This document shows positions 25,390 through 32,700 of a stretch of 58,621 nucleotides of DNA, one piece after another. The position numbers and the translations under genes are program-made. Each line of letters begins with the position of its first letter. Position 1 is the first letter of the stretch. Below the pieces are notes generated by a model, which saw nothing but the letters and a program-made list of their open reading frames with translations, was not told the DNA's origin and made no database searches. This DNA comes from Thermoleophilia bacterium (GTDB taxonomy: Bacteria > Actinomycetota > Thermoleophilia > Gaiellales > Gaiellaceae): contig JAICME010000002.1 in NCBI GenBank assembly GCA_025929425.1, positions 1 through 58,621 on the forward strand. The letters run 5' to 3'.

Positions 25390-25854
25390 ATGCGTCGTTC
25401 GGTAGTTCTCGTGGCCGCGCTCATCGCTGCGGCGGCGTTGGCAGCTGCGTTTGCCGGATCGGCTGGTGCCTACGGCGGCGGGGCGACACACGACACCTGG
25501 CAGATCGGCCTTTCCTTCAACTGCGACAGCCCCACCCTCTGCGCCGGGGGACAGGGCGGCTTCTGGGGCTGGGTCGAGCTCGACCGCTGGGCGGACGGCT
25601 CGATCACCGGCGACATCAAGGGTGCCGATTGCGGGCACACGACCGGCGGCGGTGGCGCCGGGGCCGGGCCGGTGAATGTCGATGTCTACGCAGCACACAT
25701 CGACCCGACGAACGGCGATTTCATCGTCGACTCGGCCAGTGACCCGGGCTTCCTCGGCGACTCTGGCATCCCGTCGACGGCCGGCCATTACGCGGCTCAT
25801 CCGGCGCCGGGAATCACTCAGATCATCAACGTCTCCTACCGAGCGGCCAGATAA
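25390..25854 (+). CDS. Small secreted protein of unknown function
   Basis: 154 residues with a good ribosome-binding site (GAAGGGAG) and a Sec signal peptide ending around 'AFAGSAGAYGGG'. The mature chain is Gly-rich with three Cys residues ('NCDSPTLCAGG' and 'ADCGH') and no membrane segment, so it is probably exported. No domain recognised. Its 3' end overlaps the convergent diguanylate cyclase gene by 19 bp. Confidence 0.7.
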   Translation: MRRSVVLVAALIAAAALAAAFAGSAGAYGGGATHDTWQIGLSFNCDSPTLCAGGQGGFWGWVELDRWADGSITGDIKGADCGHTTGGGGAGAGPVNVDVYAAHIDPTNGDFIVDSASDPGFLGDSGIPSTAGHYAAHPAPGITQIINVSYRAAR

Positions 25855-26594
25855 CGCTCGACCCTTCGGTCGTCCTCCCTCGGTCTTCGCGCCGGGGAGG
25901 ACGGCTGCGGGCGCTCGGAGTCGACCACCGCGGTGTTGCGGGCCAGCTTGGCCCTCTTGACGAGCCGCCCTGCACGCTCGAGTGCGGCGTCCGCAGTGCG
26001 CCCGCCGTCGAGCAACACCGCACCGACCGACGCCGTGATCGTACGAGGCTGGCCGTCGATCCAGAACGGACGACCGGCCAGCAGGAGGCGCAGCCGTTCG
26101 GCAAACTCGACGAGCTCGTCTCCTTCCACCTGCGGCGCGAGCACCACGAACTCCTCCCCACCCCAGCGGAACAGCAGGTCGCTCGCGCGCAGCTCACCGC
26201 GCAGCCGTTCGTAGACGTCGACGAGCAGAGCGTCGCCGGCCGGATAGCCGTACGTGTCGTTCACCTTCTTGAAGCGGTCTAGGTCGAGGAAGCAGATCGC
26301 GGCCGTCCGGCCGCCACGCCTGATCCGCGACTGCTCGGCGCTGAGGGCCTCGGCAAGCGCGTAACGGTTCGGCGCGTTCGTGAGCGCGTCGACGCGCGAC
26401 CGCGAGCGCTCCGCCGCGAGGGCGCGCTGGAGACGGAGCCTGTAGACGTTCGCGAGCGCCACTACGAGCAGCAGGCTTGCCCCGTACGCAAGGGCGAGCC
26501 AAGGCGTCGTCTTCGCCAGGTGGACGAGGACGACGACGAGCGGCGCAGCGACGAGGGCGGCAGCGGCGGTCCGATTGGCTCGACGCACGATCAT
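25836..26594 (-). CDS. Membrane-anchored GGDEF diguanylate cyclase
   Basis: 252 residues if ATG 26594 is used, which places two membrane helices ('AAAALVAAPLVVVLVHLA' and 'WLALAYGASLLLVVALANVY') directly at the N-terminus. ATG 26675 is possible but would overlap the -35 box of the divergent exporter gene. The GGDEF domain has 'DALTNAPNRYAL', 'FLDLDRFKKVND' and the active site 'RWGGEEF'. An inhibitory I-site RxxD ('RASD') sits exactly five residues before GGEEF, implying product feedback. It makes c-di-GMP from two GTP. The C-terminus is basic and disordered. No sensor domain is seen. Confidence 0.9.
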   Translation of the reverse strand: MIVRRANRTAAAALVAAPLVVVLVHLAKTTPWLALAYGASLLLVVALANVYRLRLQRALAAERSRSRVDALTNAPNRYALAEALSAEQSRIRRGGRTAAICFLDLDRFKKVNDTYGYPAGDALLVDVYERLRGELRASDLLFRWGGEEFVVLAPQVEGDELVEFAERLRLLLAGRPFWIDGQPRTITASVGAVLLDGGRTADAALERAGRLVKRAKLARNTAVVDSERPQPSSPARRPREDDRRVERYLAAR

Positions 26595-26668
26595 GTCGAC
26601 ATGTGCACCGCGGACGCAGGCTCTCCTGTCACCCGATCGAGTGAACGTCTCGTACATCCACCGGTCGC

Positions 26669-26700
26669 TTGACATTGGACAGCGTTGTCTGATTTATTAC
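26669..26700 (+). promoter_or_regulatory. Promoter with overlapping dyad, likely TetR operator
   Basis: TTGACA (26669-26674) is followed 18 bp later by TTTATT, a fair -10. An imperfect dyad TTGGACA-GCGT-TGTCTGA occupies the spacer, where a bound dimer would block RNA polymerase. The TetR gene at the end of the operon is the obvious candidate regulator. The elements are seen; the regulation is inferred. Confidence 0.55.
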
Positions 26701-26734
26701 CTCGGACACCGACGCCCGATTTAAGGAGCCGATC

Positions 26735-28207
26735 ATGCATCACAGGTCCAAGCACTCACACCAGGCAATCGCGAGCAGCACCGACGACTGCGCCAACGAG
26801 CCTCGCCGCTGGCTTCTCCCGGTGCTCCTCGTCGCTCAGCTCATGGTCATCCTCGACATCACGGCCGTGAACATCGCCCTGCCCCACATCGCCACCGACC
26901 TGCAACTGAGCGGCTCCCGGATCAGCTGGACGATCACGAGCTACTCGCTGATCTTCGGCAGCCTCCTGCTCTTCGGCGGCCGCGCCTCCGACCTCCTCGG
27001 ACGCCGCCGCATGTTCGTGACCGGCCTCACCGTCTTCACCGCCTCGTCATTCGCCGCGGCGATGGCCGGCACCGCGGCGGCGCTCTTCGCCGCCCGCGCC
27101 GGCCAGGGTCTCGGCGCCGCGCTCCTCTCCCCCGCGGCTCTCTCGATCATCACGTCCTCGTTCGACGGACCCCGGCGCACGAAGGCACTCGCCGCCTGGG
27201 GCGCAATCGGCGGAGCGGGCGCGGCGATCGGCGTTCTCGTCGGCGGCATGCTGACCCAGTTCACCGACTGGCGGACGATCTTCTACGTCAATCTTCCCGT
27301 CGCAGCGATGCTTCTCTTCGCGTCGCTTCGGATCGTGCCGGCCGATACCGCGAAGCCGCGCTGGCGCGGGCTCGACCTTCCGGGAGCGGCCCTCGCGACC
27401 ACCAGCCTCGGCGCGATCGTCTTCGGGATCACCCAGGCCGACTCGGCCGGATGGACGTCGATCCAGACGCACCTCTGCGGTCTCGGCGGTCTGGCCGGCC
27501 TCGCGGCGTTCGCGGTCTACGAGCTCCACATCGACACCCCGCTGCTCAACGTCCGCCGCGTGGCCGACCGGGCAGTGGGCGGCGGCCTCGTCCTCATGCT
27601 GGCCGTCGCGGGCTCGATCTTCGGGCTCTTCCTGCTCTGCTCGCTCTACCTGCAGAACGTGCTCGGGTGGGGCCCGCTCACCGCCGGCCTCGCGTTCATC
27701 CCACTCGCGCTCGCCGCCGGAATCGGCGCGCACGCCTCGGGGCACATCGTCGCCAGGCACGGTGTCCGCGGCCCGCTCGCCGGCGCCTTCGCCTTCGCAG
27801 CGGTCGGACTGTTCCTGCTCTCCCGCGTCGGCGAGGCCGGCAGCTACGCCGGCAGCGTGCTCCCCGGCATGTTGATCGCAGGTCTCGGCCTCGGCGTCGC
27901 AACGGTGACCGTTTCGATGTCGATCCTGGTCGGAACGCGTGAGGAGGAGAGCGGCATGATCTCCGGCCTCAACTCGACCGGTCACGAGATCGGCGGCACG
28001 CTCGGCATCGCGATCTTCTCGACGATCGCCGCCGGAGGCACCGGGGCGATCCTCGGCCCGCACGCGGCGTCCGGGATCGGGCACGCGTTCTTGATCGCCG
28101 CCGCCGTCGCTACGCTCGGCAGCCTCGTGGCGATTGCCGTCCTCCCCCGCGCGCAGCACTTCCTGCCCAAGCTGCGGCTGAGCCCGCAGGCGATTCCCGT
28201 CCACTGA
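26735..28207 (+). CDS. DHA2-family (EmrB/QacA-type) multidrug exporter
   Basis: 490 residues with about 14 membrane helices. Helix 1 carries the DHA2 hallmark 'ILDITAVNIALPHIATDLQLS' (motif D1), the loop 2-3 motif is 'GGRASDLLGRRRMF', and motif C is 'GGAGAAIGVLVGGMLTQFTDWRTIFYVNLP'. It would expel cationic or amphipathic drugs in exchange for protons. The first 25 residues are His/Ser-rich and cytoplasmic. Three bp after its stop lies the TetR gene, and an operator-like dyad lies in its promoter, so self-contained efflux regulation is likely. Confidence 0.92.
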   Translation: MHHRSKHSHQAIASSTDDCANEPRRWLLPVLLVAQLMVILDITAVNIALPHIATDLQLSGSRISWTITSYSLIFGSLLLFGGRASDLLGRRRMFVTGLTVFTASSFAAAMAGTAAALFAARAGQGLGAALLSPAALSIITSSFDGPRRTKALAAWGAIGGAGAAIGVLVGGMLTQFTDWRTIFYVNLPVAAMLLFASLRIVPADTAKPRWRGLDLPGAALATTSLGAIVFGITQADSAGWTSIQTHLCGLGGLAGLAAFAVYELHIDTPLLNVRRVADRAVGGGLVLMLAVAGSIFGLFLLCSLYLQNVLGWGPLTAGLAFIPLALAAGIGAHASGHIVARHGVRGPLAGAFAFAAVGLFLLSRVGEAGSYAGSVLPGMLIAGLGLGVATVTVSMSILVGTREEESGMISGLNSTGHEIGGTLGIAIFSTIAAGGTGAILGPHAASGIGHAFLIAAAVATLGSLVAIAVLPRAQHFLPKLRLSPQAIPVH

Positions 28208-28210
28208 TCG

Positions 28211-28816
28211 ATGAGCAACACGAAGACGAAGAGCCCGGCCAGAGCGTCCGCCCGGAAACGCCGAGCGGACGCCGAGCGCAGCATCGCCTCCATCATCGAC
28301 GCCGCCCTCGAAGCGCTTGCGCTCGACCCGGACGCGAGCATGGCCGAGATCGCCCGCCGCGCCGGCGTGGTGCGGGCGACGGTGTACATGCACTTCCCCA
28401 CCCGCGAGTCGCTGCTCGACGCGGTCATGGAGCATGCTGTCGGGCAGGTCGCGGAGGCGACGAGCGGCGCCGAGCCGACGCAAGGCGAGCCGGAGGAAGC
28501 ACTGGAACGCGTGCTCCGCGCTACCTGGCACAAGCTCAGCGACTTCCACACGTTGCTGGCGATCAACACGAGCCGCCTCCCGGCGAGCGAACTCCACCGC
28601 CGCCACGAGCCCGTCATGAGCCTGTTCGTGCCGCTGATCGAACGCGGCCAGGAGAAGGGCGTCTTTCGGAGCGACCTCCCCGTCGCCTGGCATCTCGCGA
28701 TGGTTCGCGCGATCGCACATGCCGCAAGCGCGGAGGTTCGCAGCGGCCGGATCGAGGAGTCGAGCGTCGAGGACGCGCTGATCGCGACCGCGCTCAACGC
28801 GCTCAGCCCGAGCTGA
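28211..28816 (+). CDS. TetR-family transcriptional regulator
   Basis: 201 residues. An N-terminal basic tail precedes a TetR HTH: 'IASIIDAALEAL', 'ASMAEIARRAGVVRATVYMHFPTRESLLDAV' at about residues 25-75. The C-terminal ligand domain is helical and diverged. It is co-transcribed with the DHA2 exporter (3-bp gap) and probably represses it until an exported compound binds. A perfect 14-bp inverted repeat follows its stop. Confidence 0.92.
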   Translation: MSNTKTKSPARASARKRRADAERSIASIIDAALEALALDPDASMAEIARRAGVVRATVYMHFPTRESLLDAVMEHAVGQVAEATSGAEPTQGEPEEALERVLRATWHKLSDFHTLLAINTSRLPASELHRRHEPVMSLFVPLIERGQEKGVFRSDLPVAWHLAMVRAIAHAASAEVRSGRIEESSVEDALIATALNALSPS

Positions 28817-28864
28817 GCAAGAAATGCGCGACGGCGGCACGGCCCGGCGCCGGCCTTCCGAGGC

Positions 28865-28892
28865 GAGGCGGGCGCCGGCCGGCGCCCGCCTC
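28865..28892. terminator. Perfect 14-bp palindrome between convergent genes
   Basis: GAGGCGGGCGCCGG is followed directly by its exact reverse complement, with no spacer. In RNA it would fold into a stem with a small forced loop. It lies between the convergent TetR and secreted-protein genes and could terminate both. Confidence 0.75.
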
Positions 28893-28903
28893 CTACGCTC
28901 TCG

Positions 28904-30121
28904 CTACTTGAGGATCGTGTCGCAGTACGTCCCGCCGGAGAAGATGCCGTCCTCCGGGCAGTCCGTGACCTGGTCGAACTGCGTCGCCATGCCGTAGTCG
29001 TTGACGGTGTCGGGGTAGTCGACGCCGTAGTTGATGGCGCCGCCCGAGTTCGTCGAGAACCACGGATAGATGCAGTACGGCCCGCCGTAGCCCGCACAAT
29101 CGGTGGGCCCGACGAACGAGTCGCCGAGAACCTCGGCGATCCCGCCTGTGTCCGAGACCGCAGCCCAGTTCTCCTGGTGCGAGCCGTCGCCGAACGTGAC
29201 GCCGGAGATCCGGATCGGCGTGAAGCCGGCCCAGCTGTCGTTGTTGAACGAGTCGCAGAACGTCTGGCCCGGCACGCAGAACTGAAGCGGATGCGCGCCG
29301 TAGAGGTCCGCGTGCCCGATCTCCCAGACGAACGACATCGGGGTATCCCAGACGGCGCCCCAGTCGAGCGCGTTGCCGATCTCGTTCGTGCTGAACGCGG
29401 GGGTCAGCGGCCCGTCGCTCGGACTGATGAGCACCATCACGCTCGAGCGCTCGTTGGTCGTGATGTCGGTGACCTGCTCCCGGTAGGCCGAATCCCCCGA
29501 GGGCGCCCAGATGTGGACGTCGACGACGTCGAGGGCGTGCATGACGAACGGGTTCTTGCCGGAGCGGTCGGTGAGCATCCCGTTGAAGGCGGCCGGCTCG
29601 GCGATGCCCTGTCCCTGCTTCCTGAGCGTCCAGACCGGCGAGCACGCCGTGTAGGTGTCCGGCGCGTGCACGAGGGAGAAGCCGCCGTTCGAGAAGCAGT
29701 TCTTGGTGAACGAGTCGGGATAGAACTGCAGCTCCAGGAAGCCTTCCTGGCCGATCTTGTGCGGGTTGGAGTCCTTGACCGCCCCGCCGAACCAGAATGT
29801 CGGCCCGACGGCCGACACCGGAACCGTCCCGTCCTTCGGCAACTGGACGTGCCACGTGACGTTCCACGCGGAGCGCGGCGCCGAGGACACGGGGTCGAGC
29901 TCGGGCTCGTCGTGTCCGGTACATCCCGAGGTGTAGTACTCGGCCAAGTTGGCATCGTCGAGACCACCGGGAATGTGCGCGAGACAGCCGGCCGTGGTCG
30001 CGCCGACGTTCCCCGCCGTGACGGTCGCCGAGCCGGTGCCTGTGCCGCCACTCGCGGACGCGCTCAGCGCGAGCACGGACGCGAAAGCGGCCGCCAGCAC
30101 GGCGAATCTCACTCGATACAT
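28904..30121 (-). CDS. Large secreted protein of unknown function
   Basis: 405 residues from ATG 30121, which has GGGGAGG four nt upstream. A signal peptide ('FAVLAAAFASVLALSASASGG') is followed by a Trp-, Asp- and Cys-containing extracellular chain with about a dozen Cys, including a C-terminal 'CPEDGIFSGGTYCDTIL'. Segments such as 'DVVDVHIWAP' and 'GAINYGVDYPDTVNDYG' look like a beta-sandwich, but I do not recognise a family. It stands alone between the palindrome and a P-type ATPase gene. Export is well supported; the role is unknown. Confidence 0.7.
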   Translation of the reverse strand: MYRVRFAVLAAAFASVLALSASASGGTGTGSATVTAGNVGATTAGCLAHIPGGLDDANLAEYYTSGCTGHDEPELDPVSSAPRSAWNVTWHVQLPKDGTVPVSAVGPTFWFGGAVKDSNPHKIGQEGFLELQFYPDSFTKNCFSNGGFSLVHAPDTYTACSPVWTLRKQGQGIAEPAAFNGMLTDRSGKNPFVMHALDVVDVHIWAPSGDSAYREQVTDITTNERSSVMVLISPSDGPLTPAFSTNEIGNALDWGAVWDTPMSFVWEIGHADLYGAHPLQFCVPGQTFCDSFNNDSWAGFTPIRISGVTFGDGSHQENWAAVSDTGGIAEVLGDSFVGPTDCAGYGGPYCIYPWFSTNSGGAINYGVDYPDTVNDYGMATQFDQVTDCPEDGIFSGGTYCDTILK

Positions 30122-30216
30122 ACGCCTCCCCTTCTCATCGCCTGGTTCCCCTGGCACCGCAGAGAATATGGAACCGCGAACGGTCTAAGCCAGTGGGACG
30201 GGTTCGAGGGCGGCGC

Positions 30217-32538
30217 CTACTCGCGCAGATGCGGGACGAACCGGGGATCGAGCGCCGCGAGCCCCAGAGCGGCGAGCGCCGCGCCGGCGACCGCGGGCAA
30301 CGCCACAGCGACGGAGAGTGGCGTGAGCAGGAAGAACTCGCGGGCGAACGGCGTGAGCAAGACGGCGACGTAGCCGGCCAGCAGCGTCGCAACGAGGAGC
30401 GCGACTGCACTGCTGCGACGGCGTCCCTCGGCCTCGAGGGCGAGAATCAGATAGAGCCCCACGAGGACGAGCGTCGTCGTCGCCACGGTGCGCGCTTCAC
30501 GAACGCCGAGGTCGAGGACGTTCAGGGCGAAGAAGTAGCTGGAGAGCACCCCGAGACCGGCGGCCGTGCCGGCCGGAAGCGAGAAACGGGCCAGCTCCCG
30601 GAGGAAACCCTGCGAGCTGTAGCCGCCGCGGCTGGGTGCGAGCGCGAGGAAGAAGCCGGGGATCCCGATCGTGAGGGAGGCGGCGAGGGTGAGGTGGCGC
30701 GGCAGCAGCGGGTAGGCGATCGGCGTGAGCCCGACGGAGAGGACGAGGAACGCGGCGAAGGCCGACTTCGTGACGAAGAGCTTCGCCACCCGCTGGACGT
30801 TCCGCAGGATCTTGCGGCCCTCGGCGACCATCGCGGGCACTGCGGAGAACTCGCTGTCGACGAGGACGACGTCCGCGACGGCGCGCGCCATCTGGGTGCC
30901 GCTGCCCTGGGCGATCGCGAGCCGTGCCGCCTTGAGCGCCGGCACGTCGTTCACGCCGTCTCCCACCATCGCCACGTAGCGCCCGGCGTCGCGGAGCGCC
31001 TCGACCACCCGTCGTTTCTCCTCCGGAGCGATGCGGCCGAAGATCGTCGTACGGAGAACGAGGCGACGTAGCTCCTCTTCGTCGCCGGGAAGCTGCGAGG
31101 CGTCGACGGCGGCGCCCTCGATCCCCGCGTCGTGCGCGATCGAGGCGACCGTTTCCGGCCGGTCGCCGGAAAGGACCTTCAGCTCGACCCCCTGGCTCTG
31201 CAGCCACGAGACCGTTGCGCGCGTCTCCGGCCGGAGGTCCTCGCTCAGCAGGACGAGCCCGCGGGCATCCGGGTGAGGATCGTCGAGCTCCGCAGCCGTG
31301 CCGAAGGCGAGCACGCGCCGTCCGTCGGCTGCTCCGCGCGCCGCATCGGCTGCGAGCTCGCCGAGGCTGAAGTGCTCGGGAGCGCCGAGCACGTAGCCGA
31401 CACCGTGGAGCCGTTGGCCGCCGAACCGGCGCCGGGACGAGAACGGCAGCTCGTCTTCGGCGGCGACCCGAGCCGCGGGATAGGCGGCGGCGATCGCCTC
31501 CAGCGTTCCGTTCCTCGTCCCGGCCGCTGCGGCGTACATCCCCAGCTCCTGCGCGAGCGAGCCCGGGCCGACGAGCTCGACGACGCGCAGGCGCGGCTGC
31601 GTCAGGGTTCCCGTCTTGTCCAGGCACACGACGTCCACCGAGGCGAGCGACTCGGTTGCGTTGAGCTGTTGGGCGAGAGCGCCGAGCCGAGCCATGCGCA
31701 GAGCCGCGACGGCGTAGGTCAGGCTCGCGAGGAGGATCAGCCCTTCCGGGATCAGCGTGACGACGGCGGCGACGGAGGTCGGGACTGCGGTGCCGACGGC
31801 GGCGTGACGGTGCCAGAGCGCGTATCCGAGGACGGCACCGAGGGGGACGAGCACCGCGACGAGGACGAAGAGGAGGCGGTTCAGTGCACGCTCGAGCGGC
31901 GAGCGAGGATGGCGGAACGATCGAGCCTGGCCGGTCAATCGCTCCGCATAGCTGTCGCGGCCGACCGCGCTGACCACGTACTCCCCCACGCCTTCGACCA
32001 CGAACGAGCCCGAGCGCACGCCGTCTCCCGCCGTCCTCTGCACCGGCCGCGACTCGCCGGTGAGGATCGACTCGTCGAGTTGGAGCCACTGCGTCCACTG
32101 AAGTGACCCGTCGGCGACGATCTGGTCTCCCGGTCCCGCGCGCACGAGATCGCCGACGACGACCTCCTCGACGGGCATCTGGTTCGCCTCCCCGTCCCTC
32201 ACGACGGTGGCGTGCGGGGCGACGAGGGCGCTGAGCCTGTCGAGCGCTCGCTTGGCCCGTACTTCCTGTCCCGTTCCGATCGTCGCGTTCGCAACCAGGA
32301 CGCCGAGGAAGAGCGCGTCCTGCCATTCCCCGAAGGCGAGCGTCGCAGCGCCCGCCACGCCGAGGATGAGGTTGAAGACGGTGAAGACGTTGGCCCGGAC
32401 GATGCTCGCGTAGGAGCGGCTGCTGCGGCGTGCGGACGGCGGATTGCTCGCGGCCAGCCGCCGCGCTGCCTCGACCCGGGAGAGCCCGCGAGAGCGCTCG
32501 GCGCTCGTCGACGGCACGAGGGATGGGGTTGCGAGCAT
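30217..32538 (-). CDS. CtpE-like cation-transporting P-type ATPase
   Basis: 773 residues from ATG 32538, preceded by GGGAGAGG. The P-ATPase core is complete: actuator 'DESILTGES', membrane 'TLIPEGLILL' (PEGL), phosphorylation 'CLDKTGTLT', hinge '[14 protein letters not shown]'. No N-terminal metal-binding domain is present. The PEGL motif in place of CPx and the overall layout resemble mycobacterial CtpE, which has been linked to calcium uptake; ion specificity here is inferred. The track ORF of 1040 residues starts in antisense of the next gene and is wrong. It is divergent from the EamA-ATPase fusion gene across 162 bp. Confidence 0.88.
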   Translation of the reverse strand: MLATPSLVPSTSAERSRGLSRVEAARRLAASNPPSARRSSRSYASIVRANVFTVFNLILGVAGAATLAFGEWQDALFLGVLVANATIGTGQEVRAKRALDRLSALVAPHATVVRDGEANQMPVEEVVVGDLVRAGPGDQIVADGSLQWTQWLQLDESILTGESRPVQRTAGDGVRSGSFVVEGVGEYVVSAVGRDSYAERLTGQARSFRHPRSPLERALNRLLFVLVAVLVPLGAVLGYALWHRHAAVGTAVPTSVAAVVTLIPEGLILLASLTYAVAALRMARLGALAQQLNATESLASVDVVCLDKTGTLTQPRLRVVELVGPGSLAQELGMYAAAAGTRNGTLEAIAAAYPAARVAAEDELPFSSRRRFGGQRLHGVGYVLGAPEHFSLGELAADAARGAADGRRVLAFGTAAELDDPHPDARGLVLLSEDLRPETRATVSWLQSQGVELKVLSGDRPETVASIAHDAGIEGAAVDASQLPGDEEELRRLVLRTTIFGRIAPEEKRRVVEALRDAGRYVAMVGDGVNDVPALKAARLAIAQGSGTQMARAVADVVLVDSEFSAVPAMVAEGRKILRNVQRVAKLFVTKSAFAAFLVLSVGLTPIAYPLLPRHLTLAASLTIGIPGFFLALAPSRGGYSSQGFLRELARFSLPAGTAAGLGVLSSYFFALNVLDLGVREARTVATTTLVLVGLYLILALEAEGRRRSSAVALLVATLLAGYVAVLLTPFAREFFLLTPLSVAVALPAVAGAALAALGLAALDPRFVPHLRE

Positions 32539-32700
32539 GACTGCGGTCCTCTCCCTCTTGTACCGCGGCGGGGGCGGCGGCGATTCGGCGGAAACCCGCT
32601 GACTGTCTGCGGCCAACTCCCGAGGCCGGCGAAGCCCCCGGAGCGGAGCATGAAGAAGATGGCTGAAGTACGTGCAGATACGGGCTGAGGCGAGGGCGTC

